Notes under the pieces: model-generated
Seen by the model: only the letters and a program-made list of their open reading frames with translations
What the model was told of the DNA's origin: nothing
Databases searched by the model: none
Shown here: one piece after another, positions 1-7,523 of the stretch
How the letters are laid out: every line of letters begins with the position of its first letter
Numbering within the stretch: the stretch's first letter is position 1
Assembly: GCF_014904755.1 (NCBI RefSeq)
Contig: NZ_JACZFQ010000101.1
Coordinates: forward strand, 1 to 64,000
Reading direction: 5' to 3'
Length of the DNA: 64,000 bases
DNA from: Neoluteolibacter marinus
GTDB lineage: Bacteria; Verrucomicrobiota; Verrucomicrobiia; Verrucomicrobiales; Akkermansiaceae
Translations under genes and position numbers: made by a program

Positions 1-875
1 CCGGTTTCGCGGCGCCACCCGGTCGGGTGATTCCCTTCGGCGTGTTAGAGACAGCCCTGCAGGCCTCTCCCGATCTCGCGGCGGACCGCGCCCGCTTGAT
101 GAAGGACGCGGAGGAGCTGCCGCTGGAACAACTTCCCGCCACCTGCGCCCGGCTCCGCGAGCTGATCGCCGCCCTCCCGCTCCCCGCGGAGATCGTTCCC
201 GCCATCGCGGAGGCTTTTGGTCCAACCTGCCGGCTGGCCGTCCGCTCCAGTGCCAACTCGGAAGACCTGGCGGAGATGGCAGGCGCGGGACTGCACGAGT
301 CGGTCACCGGCGTCACCGCGGCGGATCTGGCCACGGCAATCCCCGGCGTCTGGGCTTCCCTCTGGACCGAGCGGGCCGCCATCAGCCGCCGCCAGGCCGG
401 CATCCCCCACAGCGCCGCCCACATGGCGGTGCTGATCCAACCGCTGGTCGAACCGGACCTTTCCTTCATCCTCCACACCGTTCATCCGCAACGCCACGAT
501 CCGCGCGAGTGCTACGTCGAGCTTGCCGTCGGGCTGGGCGAAACGCTCGCCAGCGCTGCCACCCGTGGCACCCCGTACCGGCTTGCCTGTGACAAGGCAT
601 CCGGTGCCTGCACCATGCTCGCCTTCGCGAACTTCAGCCACGCCCTGGAGACCGGGCAAGACGGTTCCCCGGCGCAACGCCGCCTCGACTATTCCCACGT
701 TCCCTTTTCCACTGATGCCGCCATGAGGACCAGCACCGCGGCCCGCCTCGCACGGATCGCCGGCGCCCTCGAGGAATCCTTCGGCTTCCCCCTCGACGTC
801 GAGGGCGTCGTTTGCGGCGATGAGATCACCCTCGTGCAGGCCCGCGCCCAGCAAGGCGTCCCGTCGCAACCATGA
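1..875 (+). CDS. Glucan, water dikinase-like protein, C-terminal part (5' end outside window)
   Basis: The frame is open from the first bases (it reads GFAAPPGRVIPFGV before the first possible GTG at 27), so the gene is cut by the window edge. The visible part is the PEP/pyruvate-dikinase ATP-grasp-like domain. Its details match the C-terminus of plant alpha-glucan, water dikinase rather than PEP synthase: RSSANSEDLAEMAGAGLHES, VWASLWTERAAISRRQAG, the GLGETLAS...RGTP segment, LAFANFS, and a terminal DVEG...QAR block. GWD enzymes phosphorylate glucose units of starch or glycogen-like glucans using the beta-phosphate of ATP, through a phosphohistidine that would lie in the missing part. The stop overlaps the next gene's start (ATGA), so the two are translationally coupled. 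A GH15 glucan hydrolase about 3.5 kb downstream fits a glucan role. A PEP synthase-like enzyme remains possible. Confidence 0.8.
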   Translation, partial: GFAAPPGRVIPFGVLETALQASPDLAADRARLMKDAEELPLEQLPATCARLRELIAALPLPAEIVPAIAEAFGPTCRLAVRSSANSEDLAEMAGAGLHESVTGVTAADLATAIPGVWASLWTERAAISRRQAGIPHSAAHMAVLIQPLVEPDLSFILHTVHPQRHDPRECYVELAVGLGETLASAATRGTPYRLACDKASGACTMLAFANFSHALETGQDGSPAQRRLDYSHVPFSTDAAMRTSTAARLARIAGALEESFGFPLDVEGVVCGDEITLVQARAQQGVPSQP

Positions 876-1909
876 ATCCCGCCCCCCAGCCGCCGGTCCT
901 CGGCCTGTTCCAGAAGCGCATCGAAGGCGACGACGCCCTGCTGGCCCTGGCCAAGCTGCGCTTCGAGCAAGCCGGCCTCGGTGCCGAAATCTACGGCGGG
1001 CATCCCGACGAGCTCGAACACCTGCTCACCTTCAAGCCGGCCAACGACCAGCCGGTGGTCGTCCACCTGTCCCGCGACATCGACCTGCTCGATCCGGCGA
1101 GCCGCGGCAAGGTCCGGGAATTCGCCCGCCGCTTCGCCGGCCGGATCATGGGCATGGTCGTCCACGACCAGCACGAGATGACGGACCGCGCCGATGACTA
1201 TCTCCACGGCGTCCGGGAGCTCGATACCCGCCTGCAGGAACTGCCCGGCGCCCCCTTGCTGTTCATCGAATACGCCGTCGGATTGGAACCGGAGGACTTC
1301 GCGGCCTTCGCCGGAAACATCTCAGCCTGCCGCAAGACCAGCGTGTGCGTCGATGTCAGCCACGTGGGCATCCGCCAGGCCCGCGCGCACTTCGGTCGAC
1401 TTCACCCCGGCCGCGATGCCTGTGAATTCAAGCCCGGCCATCCCGAACTTCCCGCGGTCGCCGCCGACCTCCAGGCCTCCGTCGCCACCGCCCTGCCGGT
1501 GGTCTGCTCGCTGATCCAGCGCCTGGGAGAGATCGGCAAGCCGGTCCATTTCCACCTCCACGACGGCCACCCCTCGTCGACCTTCAGCCCCTACGGCGTT
1601 TCCGATCATCTCAGCTTCCTCACCGAGATCCCGATTCCTTTCGAATACGAAGGACGCCGCGCCCTCACGCCGCTGTTCGGCCCGGGAGGCCTCGCGAAGC
1701 TCCTCGCCGCCGCCACCGGCGACCTGGGCCGGTACAACTGTTCCTTCACGCTGGAGATCCACCAGCCCTCCGGACGCCGTGCCCTCGACGATGCCGGACA
1801 CCTGTTCGGACATTGGCGGGACCTCGGCCATGCCGAGTGGATGAACCACTGGATGGACGTGCTCCGGCAAAACCAGCGCCTGGTGCTCGACGCCCTTGCC
1901 GGCGACTGA
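872..1909 (+). CDS. TIM-barrel metal-binding protein coupled to the glucan dikinase
   Basis: This 345-residue protein has no signal peptide and its ATG lies inside the stop of the dikinase gene (4 bp overlap). It reads as a xylose-isomerase/AP-endonuclease-2-type TIM barrel. Acidic and histidine residues sit at the ends of strands where metal ligands are expected: FIEYAVG (E133), VCVDVSHVG (D161, H164), HFHLHDGHP (H228, H230, D231, H233) and FTLEIHQ (E295). In that superfamily such residues bind two divalent metals for isomerase, epimerase or phosphoester chemistry. I do not recognise a named family. The coupling suggests it acts on the same substrate or product as the glucan dikinase, but this is inference. 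Confidence 0.75.
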   Translation: MNPAPQPPVLGLFQKRIEGDDALLALAKLRFEQAGLGAEIYGGHPDELEHLLTFKPANDQPVVVHLSRDIDLLDPASRGKVREFARRFAGRIMGMVVHDQHEMTDRADDYLHGVRELDTRLQELPGAPLLFIEYAVGLEPEDFAAFAGNISACRKTSVCVDVSHVGIRQARAHFGRLHPGRDACEFKPGHPELPAVAADLQASVATALPVVCSLIQRLGEIGKPVHFHLHDGHPSSTFSPYGVSDHLSFLTEIPIPFEYEGRRALTPLFGPGGLAKLLAAATGDLGRYNCSFTLEIHQPSGRRALDDAGHLFGHWRDLGHAEWMNHWMDVLRQNQRLVLDALAGD

Positions 1910-1913
1910 ACCC

Positions 1914-1937
1914 CGCGGCCTTGCGGGCCGGGCCGCG
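1914..1937. terminator. GC-rich hairpin between convergent genes
   Basis: CGCGGCC (1914-1920) pairs with GGCCGCG (1931-1937) in the 54 bp between the convergent TIM-barrel and thioredoxin genes. There is no T-tract on either side, so it could block transcription or simply be GC-rich spacer. Confidence 0.3.
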
Positions 1938-1963
1938 CCTCGCGACGCGACCCGCCCGACACC

Positions 1964-2281
1964 TCAAGCCGCCGCCAGCGCCGCGGTGATCCGCTCTTTC
2001 GCCTGGACGCCCTGCAGGCGCTGCACCGGTTGACCGTCACGGAAGACGATCAGGGTCGGGATACTACGGATCCCGTATCGACCGGCGAGGTCGCGGGCAT
2101 CGTCGACATTGACCTTGGCGACGAGCGCCTTGCCCTGCTGCTCGGCGGCGATCTGGTCGATCACCGGTCCGAGCTGCTGGCAGGGGCCGCACCACGGTGC
2201 CCAGAAGTCGACGAGGACCGGGCCCGTGGACGCCGCGAGCGCCGCATCGAAGGAGGAGGAATTGAGTTCAGTGGATTTCAT
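1964..2281 (-). CDS. trxA: Thioredoxin
   Basis: This 105-residue protein is of classic thioredoxin length. It has the active-site motif WCGPC within VLVDFWAPWCGPCQ and the cis-proline segment RSIPTLIVF. It is a cytoplasmic dithiol-disulfide reductant, with no signal peptide. It lies 19 bp downstream of the AhpD-like gene on the same strand, so the two are almost certainly cotranscribed, with the thioredoxin possibly recycling the CxxC of its neighbour. ATG start at 2281. Confidence 0.93.
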   Translation of the reverse strand: MKSTELNSSSFDAALAASTGPVLVDFWAPWCGPCQQLGPVIDQIAAEQQGKALVAKVNVDDARDLAGRYGIRSIPTLIVFRDGQPVQRLQGVQAKERITAALAAA

Positions 2282-2300
2282 GATGGTGTGGTTTCAGGAT

Positions 2301-2858
2301 TCAGGCGGCCACGCCGGCGCTCCAGGCGTTCTTGCTGAACGCGGCGTCGAGCGGGGTCGTGGCGAGATGGTTGGTGAAGTTGCTGAGTGTCTTGAGAGTG
2401 ACCCCGAGCACGACCTCGAGCGCCTGGGCGGGGGTGAAGCCCGCGTCAAGGAACGCCTGCTGCTCTTCGCCGGGCACCCAGCCGCGGTGGCGGACCACCT
2501 CGAGCGCGAAGCGCCGCAAGGCCTCGTGACGCGGATCTTCCAGTGCGGCGCCGTCGCGCAGCGACCCGAGCACCGCGGCGTCGACCTTGCGCATCTGGCC
2601 AATGGTGGTGTGGGCGGCGACGCAGTAGTCGCAGCCGTTCTCGATGCTCACGGCGATCGTCACGATCTCTTGCTCGGCCGGCGACAGCGAGCTCTTCCCG
2701 TAGGCGGCGCCCAGTCCCTGGTAAGCCTCCAGCACCGCGGGCGAGTTCGCGAACACGGCGAAGAGGTTCGGCACGAAGCCCAGCGACTTCCTGGCACCCT
2801 CCAACAAGGGACGGGAAGCTTCCGGGGCGGATTCAATGGTCTGCAGTTTCAGGTTCAT
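2301..2858 (-). CDS. Carboxymuconolactone decarboxylase / AhpD-family protein
   Basis: This 185-residue, all-helical protein carries the AhpD-type redox motif in NGCDYCVAAHTTIG (CxxC followed by H), typical of alkylhydroperoxidase-like members of the carboxymuconolactone decarboxylase family. Such proteins reduce peroxides or handle reactive electrophiles. It is followed at 19 bp by thioredoxin and preceded by a TetR-type regulator on the same strand. A TetR-type inverted repeat lies about 35 bp upstream of its ATG. The three genes look like a repressed oxidative or electrophile-stress module. The exact substrate cannot be read from sequence. Confidence 0.88.
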   Translation of the reverse strand: MNLKLQTIESAPEASRPLLEGARKSLGFVPNLFAVFANSPAVLEAYQGLGAAYGKSSLSPAEQEIVTIAVSIENGCDYCVAAHTTIGQMRKVDAAVLGSLRDGAALEDPRHEALRRFALEVVRHRGWVPGEEQQAFLDAGFTPAQALEVVLGVTLKTLSNFTNHLATTPLDAAFSKNAWSAGVAA

Positions 2859-2885
2859 GTTTGCTTGGTCGTTGTGACGCCCATG

Positions 2886-2910
2886 AGACAGGTAGACCGG
2901 TCTGTCTATT
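2886..2910. promoter_or_regulatory. Candidate TetR operator upstream of the ahpD-trxA operon
   Basis: The 10-bp perfect palindrome AGACCGGTCT (2894-2903) lies inside a larger symmetric block in which AGACA (2886-2890) faces TGTCT (2903-2907). The segment ending TCTGTCTATT shares the spaced pattern GACnGnTCTGTCTnTT with a site just upstream of the neighbouring tetR gene. It sits about 35 bp upstream of the AhpD-like start, where a repressor would block initiation. Confidence 0.6.
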
Positions 2911-2956
2911 CCGAAAATTTTTGTTTCGCGGTTTTTCCCGGATCGCGGGGAGCGGT

Positions 2957-3511
2957 TCAGGCGGCAGCCAGCAGCCTCAACGCGGCTTTCCTGGCCTGCT
3001 CCACCGGCCAGACCGAACCGAGGTTCCGCGCCTCGGTGATGGCACCGGTGTAGAGCAGCATCCAGGCATCCCCCAGGTCGCGGGCTGCGGCCGGTTTGCG
3101 CCCGCTGGCCGCCGCCAGCTTTTGCCAGAACGCCCGCGTCGCCTCGCGGAAGGCGCGGATCACGGCCGTCACCTCCGAATCGGCGGATACCATCGTGGCG
3201 GTCACACAGAAGGGGCAGCCATGGAAGCCCTCGTCCGCCAGCATGGCCGCCATGCCGTCGAACTTCGCCGCCACCTTGCCGGCCACCGGACGATCCTCCG
3301 CCAGCAGCTCGCGTTGACCCTTCTCCGACTCCTCGGCTTCACGCCGCAACCACGCGGCGCACAGCGCCTCCTTGCCGGGGAAATGCTGATAGAAGGTCGC
3401 CTTGGCAATTTCCGCGGTGGCGATGATCTCGTTGATCCCCACGCACTCGTAGCCGCGCTCATGAAACAGGCGACCCGCAGTCTCCAGCAAACGTTCCCGG
3501 GCTTGGCTCAC
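2957..3511 (-). CDS. TetR/AcrR-family transcriptional regulator
   Basis: From a GTG start at 3511 the product has 184 residues and begins MSQARERLLETAGRLFHERG, the usual N-terminal helix of TetR regulators. The helix-turn-helix follows as VGINEIIATAEIAKATFYQHF. A TTG at 3544 would add 11 residues, but they run through a palindrome that looks like an operator, so GTG 3511 is preferred. The C-terminal ligand-binding domain is of the type seen in TetR proteins near AhpD-like genes. It probably represses itself and the downstream ahpD-trxA pair, since both upstream regions share a motif. The inducer is unknown. Confidence 0.88.
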   Translation of the reverse strand: MSQARERLLETAGRLFHERGYECVGINEIIATAEIAKATFYQHFPGKEALCAAWLRREAEESEKGQRELLAEDRPVAGKVAAKFDGMAAMLADEGFHGCPFCVTATMVSADSEVTAVIRAFREATRAFWQKLAAASGRKPAAARDLGDAWMLLYTGAITEARNLGSVWPVEQARKAALRLLAAA

Positions 3512-3521
3512 GCCCGACCAT

Positions 3522-3540
3522 CGGACAGCTCTGTCTGTTT
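3522..3540. promoter_or_regulatory. Candidate TetR autoregulatory operator
   Basis: GACAG (3524-3528) and CTGTC (3531-3535) form a perfect 5-bp inverted repeat with a 2-bp spacer, about 11 bp upstream of the preferred tetR GTG start. The shared pattern GACnGnTCTGTCTnTT repeats the site at 2893-2910 in the same orientation. Confidence 0.55.
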
Positions 3541-3643
3541 TCAAGGACCGAATCGGGACGCCCTTTTCCGGAAGGACACCGCGTCTCCCCGCCCGCTCGC
3601 CTTTGGCCTTGCCGCGTCACGGATCGTCCGGGACGGTCGTGTC

Positions 3644-4372
3644 ATGATCCCCGCCAAAACCGTGCTCGCCCTGCTCCTGCTTTGTTCAGCGCGCCCCCTC
3701 GCCGGGGAGTCGCTGGCGGATCGCGGGGAGCTCTACACCGGCAAGGAGTACCAGCAGGCATTCGCCAATCCGACCGACGACCCGAAACTGCCGAGGGTGC
3801 TGCTGATCGGCGACTCGATTTCGATCGGCTACACCGTTCCCGTGAGAAAACTGCTGGCAGGCAAAGCGAACGTTCACCGGATCCCGACGAACGGCCAGAC
3901 CGCGAAATACGGGGCGAGCCAGCTCGACACCTGGCTCGGCAAGGAGAAGTGGGACCTCATCCATTTCAACTGGGGGCTCTGGGACCTTTGCTACCGCAGT
4001 CCGAAGTCAAAGAACCAGGGTCACCGCGACAAGGTCCACGGCAAGGTCAGCGCCACTCCGGAGCAATACCGGGCCCATCTCGAGGTCGCCGTCGTGCGCC
4101 TCAAGGCCACCGGCGCGACCTTGGTCTGGGCCTCGACCACGCCGGTCCCCGAGAACGAAGCCGGTCGCATCAAGGGCGACGAACTCGTCTACAACCGCAT
4201 CGCCCGCGAGGTGATGGAAAAGCACGGGGTCGCCATCGACGACCTCCACGCCCGCGCCATGCGGAAGCTGCCCGGCATCGCCGCGAAACCGGGCGATGTC
4301 CACTTCACTCCCGCCGGCTACTCCTTCCTCGCCGAACAGGTGGCGTCCGAGATCTCCTCGAGATTGCGGTGA
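3644..4372 (+). CDS. Exported SGNH/GDSL-family hydrolase
   Basis: The ATG at 3644 begins a signal peptide (MIPAKTVLALLLLCSARPLAG), giving 242 residues. Block I with the catalytic serine is LLIGDSISIGY, an Asn-containing block is HFNWGLWDL, and the terminal DVHFTPAGY supplies the Asp and His of the triad. SGNH enzymes are esterases or lipases, often acting on O-acetyl groups of polysaccharides, so a periplasmic carbohydrate esterase is likely. The frame is open far upstream but lacks a signal-like start there. It is divergent from tetR and stands alone before the GH15 gene. Confidence 0.85.
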   Translation: MIPAKTVLALLLLCSARPLAGESLADRGELYTGKEYQQAFANPTDDPKLPRVLLIGDSISIGYTVPVRKLLAGKANVHRIPTNGQTAKYGASQLDTWLGKEKWDLIHFNWGLWDLCYRSPKSKNQGHRDKVHGKVSATPEQYRAHLEVAVVRLKATGATLVWASTTPVPENEAGRIKGDELVYNRIAREVMEKHGVAIDDLHARAMRKLPGIAAKPGDVHFTPAGYSFLAEQVASEISSRLR

Positions 4373-4439
4373 GAAACCGGAACGGGCGGCTTCCACTCAT
4401 CTCCCTATCAGAATCCATCCGGCATGCTAGCTTGCGGGA

Positions 4440-6530
4440 ATGGGAGAAGAGCATTTGCAACCGTCGGGTGACGCCCCGGGATGGCCTGGGATCGAGGCCC
4501 GCTGGACATCGAGCGCCAAGGACGGCGTCGGCACCGCCCTGGGAGGCCACAGCCGGGTCTGGTATGCGGTCAGCCACGGGATCCTCAACGAGGTCTACTA
4601 TCCCCGGATCGACAATGCCTGCACGCGGGACCTCGAGTTCATCGTCACCGACGGCGACCAGTTCTTCTCCGAGGAAAAGCGCGACACGGATTCGACCATC
4701 GAGGTCCCGGTCGCCGGCGTGCCGATGTTCCGGATCACCAACCGCTGCCGGCAAGGGCGCTACGTCCTGGTGAAAGAGGTCTTTTCCGACCCCGGCCGCG
4801 ACTGCCTGGTGCAGGTCCTCCATTTCGAGCAGTGGAGCCCGGAGCTGAAACTCCACGTCCTGCTGTCGCCCCACATCGGCAACCAGGGAATGGGAAACAC
4901 CGCGTGGACCGGCGAACACAAGGGAACCCCGCTGCTGTTCGCCTCCCGCGGGAACATCGCCATGGCCCTCGCCACCGGCGCGGCGTGGCGCGGCCGCTCG
5001 GCCGGCTTCGTCGGCAGCTCCGACGGCTGGCAGGACCTCAACCGCTCGAAGCGCCTGACCTGGTCCCACCAGCGGGCGGCCGACGGCAATGTCGCCTTGG
5101 TCGGGGAAATCGCCGTCACCGGCGAGCCGGTCCCGGTCGTGCTGGGCTTCGGGCGAAGCCCCGCGGAGGCCGGCCACCTGGCCTGCATGACCTTGACGGA
5201 GCCGCTGAACGACCTCAGGCAGCGCTTCGCGGAACCTTGGAAACAATGGCATGCCGGCCTCGGTGACAGCTGCCGCTCGGCGCTCGACCGGATCAGCGCC
5301 ACGGTACTCCGGGTCCATGAAGACAAGGTCTTCCAAGGGGGCACCATCGCCAGCCTCTCGATCCCCTGGGGCGCCTCGAAGGGCGACGGTGACCTCGGTG
5401 GCTACCACCTGGTGTGGCCGCGCGACCTGGCGGAAACCGCCGGAGGCTTCCTCGCGATCGGCGCCGGGGACGAGGCACGCCGCATTCTCCACTACCTCCA
5501 GGCAACCCAGGAAGCAGACGGCCACTGGCCGCAGAACCAGTGGCTCGACGGCACGCCCTATTGGCCCGGCATCCAGATGGACGAGGTCGCGCTGCCGGTG
5601 CTGCTGGTCGATCTCGCGCGCCGCCACGGTGCCCTCAGCGGCGAGCAGCTGGCCGGCTTGTTGCCGATGGTCGGCAAGGCCGCCGATTACATCATCACCC
5701 GCGGTCCGGTCAGCATGCAGGACCGCTGGGAAGAGGACTCCGGATGCTCGCCGTTCACCCTGTCGGCGGAAATCGCGGCGCTGGTGGTGGCGGCGGATCT
5801 CTGCGGCGGCGGATTGGCGGAGAGGGCCCTCGAAACCGCGGACCGTTGGTTCGGCAAGATCGACGACTGGACCTACGCCAAGGGCACCCGGCTGGCGACG
5901 GAACACGGCGTCGACGGCTACTACGTCCGGATTTCACCGCCCGAAGTGGCCGAATCGGGATCGCCGCTGGGGGGCTTCGTGCCGATCAAGAACCGCCCGC
6001 CGGCCGATGCCTGCGGGGAGACCGTCGAGATCGTCAGTCCCGACGCGCTCGCGCTGGTCCGCTTCGGACTGCGGGCCGCCGGCGACCCGCGCATCGTCGG
6101 CACGGTCAAGGTGATCGACGCGCTGTTGAAACGCGATTTTCCCGGCGGCCCCTCGTGGTACCGCTACAACGGCGACGGCTACGGCGAGCACGAGGACGGC
6201 AGTCCCTTCGACGGCACCGGCCGCGGCCGCCAGTGGCCCTTGCTCACCGGCGAGCGCGCCCACTACGAACTGGCCGCGGGCCGGGTCGGCGAAGCGAAAC
6301 GCCTGGCCGCCACCGTCCGCGGCTTTGCCAATGGCAGCGGATTGATCCCGGAGCAGGTCTGGGACGGGGAGCCGATCCCGGACCGCGGCCTCCTCCCGGG
6401 CAAGCCGGCGGGCTCGGCGATGCCCTTGGTCTGGGCCCACGCCGAGTATCTCAAGCTGCTCCGCTCCCTGAAAGACGGCTCCATCTTCGACCTTCCGCCG
6501 CAGGTCGCGGCGCGATACCTGAAGCAGTGA
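4440..6530 (+). CDS. GH15 glucoamylase/glucodextranase-type glucan hydrolase
   Basis: The 696-residue protein has the two-part build of bacterial GH15 enzymes: an N-terminal beta-sandwich (about 15-290) and an (alpha/alpha)6 barrel. GYHLVWPRDL (321-330) contributes to the substrate site. RWEEDSG (E431/E432) is the expected general acid and GLIPEQVWD (E638) the general base, very close to the positions known for glucodextranase (430 and 628). The family releases glucose from non-reducing ends of alpha-glucans or dextrans. No signal peptide is visible, so it is probably cytoplasmic and acts on storage glucan or imported oligosaccharides. Its proximity to a glucan dikinase supports this. Confidence 0.88.
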   Translation: MGEEHLQPSGDAPGWPGIEARWTSSAKDGVGTALGGHSRVWYAVSHGILNEVYYPRIDNACTRDLEFIVTDGDQFFSEEKRDTDSTIEVPVAGVPMFRITNRCRQGRYVLVKEVFSDPGRDCLVQVLHFEQWSPELKLHVLLSPHIGNQGMGNTAWTGEHKGTPLLFASRGNIAMALATGAAWRGRSAGFVGSSDGWQDLNRSKRLTWSHQRAADGNVALVGEIAVTGEPVPVVLGFGRSPAEAGHLACMTLTEPLNDLRQRFAEPWKQWHAGLGDSCRSALDRISATVLRVHEDKVFQGGTIASLSIPWGASKGDGDLGGYHLVWPRDLAETAGGFLAIGAGDEARRILHYLQATQEADGHWPQNQWLDGTPYWPGIQMDEVALPVLLVDLARRHGALSGEQLAGLLPMVGKAADYIITRGPVSMQDRWEEDSGCSPFTLSAEIAALVVAADLCGGGLAERALETADRWFGKIDDWTYAKGTRLATEHGVDGYYVRISPPEVAESGSPLGGFVPIKNRPPADACGETVEIVSPDALALVRFGLRAAGDPRIVGTVKVIDALLKRDFPGGPSWYRYNGDGYGEHEDGSPFDGTGRGRQWPLLTGERAHYELAAGRVGEAKRLAATVRGFANGSGLIPEQVWDGEPIPDRGLLPGKPAGSAMPLVWAHAEYLKLLRSLKDGSIFDLPPQVAARYLKQ

Positions 6531-6551
6531 CCCCAACCGAACCCCGGCATC

Positions 6552-7061
6552 ATGAACCCCGCGCCATCCAAGCACCACCTGCGCTTCCACTCGCATAGCG
6601 GCCACCTCGCCCCCGCCTTCGGCAGCGATGCCTTCGGACTCAGGGCCGAGGCTTTCGCCCGGTTTTTCGGCACCCCGGCGTTCCTCATCGGGCAAACCGT
6701 GCTGGTGGGCACCTGGATCCTGCTCAATGCGATCGGGGTGGTCCGTTTCGACCTCTATCCCTTCATCCTGCTCAACCTCGCGTTCAGCCTGCAGGCCGCC
6801 TACGCCGCGCCGCTGATCCTGCTCGCCCAGACCCGCCAGGCGGACCGCGACAAGGCGGGCGCCGAAAACGACGCGATGCACCGCGAGGAGATCGCCAGGA
6901 TCAGTTCGGAGCGCCAGCTCGAGTCCGCCCGGCAGCTGGATCTGCTGCTCGAACTCATGCGCCGCAACACCGAGCTCACCGACCTGACCCATCAAATGAG
7001 CCGGCGGATCGAGTCGCTGACCTCCGAAATCCACAGCCACATCCAGTCCCACCGGGCCTGA
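6552..7061 (+). CDS. DUF1003 membrane protein
   Basis: This 169-residue protein carries the DUF1003 pattern: an N-terminal soluble part, two membrane helices (about 45-65 and 72-92, around GTWILLNAIG and YPFILLNLAFSLQAAYAAP), then a long charged coiled-coil tail. The biochemical role of the family is unknown. It starts 21 bp after the GH15 stop and is followed 4 bp later by a DUF2062 gene, so these three may form one transcript. Confidence 0.85.
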   Translation: MNPAPSKHHLRFHSHSGHLAPAFGSDAFGLRAEAFARFFGTPAFLIGQTVLVGTWILLNAIGVVRFDLYPFILLNLAFSLQAAYAAPLILLAQTRQADRDKAGAENDAMHREEIARISSERQLESARQLDLLLELMRRNTELTDLTHQMSRRIESLTSEIHSHIQSHRA

Positions 7062-7065
7062 TCCC

Positions 7066-7518
7066 ATGCAGTGGCTCCAACAGCAGCTCGCCCGGATCCG
7101 CGACCTGAACGACGATCCCCGGAAAATCGCGCTCGGGATCGGCATCGGCACCTTCGTCGGCTTCTTCCCGCCGCTCGGCATCAAGACCCTGCTGGCCATG
7201 GGCGCCGCCCGGCTTTGCAAGGGCAACGTGGTGGCAGCGGCCATCGCCGTGACCCTGCACGACCTGCTCCTGCCGATCGCGCCGTTCCTGCTGGCTTGGG
7301 AATTCAAGGCCGGCAGCCACCTGCTCGGCAGACCGCCGGCAGCCGGAATCCCCGGAGGATTTCATCACGGCGATCTCGCCGGCTGGCTGCACGCCGCATC
7401 CTTGGTCCGGCTCGAAACACCGCTGCTGCTCGGCGGCGCGGTTGTCGGGGCACCCGCCGGCATCGCCGCCTACTACGTTGCCCGTCGTTTCCTCCGGACG
7501 ACCGGCCGGCCCCGCTGA
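7066..7518 (+). CDS. DUF2062 membrane protein
   Basis: This 150-residue protein begins with an amphipathic segment (PRKIALGIGIGTFVGFFPPLG) typical of DUF2062, followed by hydrophobic helices around AAAIAVTLHDLLLPIAPFLL and a C-terminal helix. The family is found alone or fused to glycosyltransferases; its function is unknown. It begins 4 bp after the DUF1003 stop and is probably cotranscribed. It ends 5 bp before the convergent thioredoxin-like gene, leaving no room for a conventional terminator. Confidence 0.82.
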   Translation: MQWLQQQLARIRDLNDDPRKIALGIGIGTFVGFFPPLGIKTLLAMGAARLCKGNVVAAAIAVTLHDLLLPIAPFLLAWEFKAGSHLLGRPPAAGIPGGFHHGDLAGWLHAASLVRLETPLLLGGAVVGAPAGIAAYYVARRFLRTTGRPR

Positions 7519-7523
7519 CACGG

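Noticed and set aside
2543-3643. Long upstream extension of the SGNH hydrolase frame
   Set aside because: It runs antisense across the AhpD and TetR genes; the signal peptide at 3644 marks the real start.
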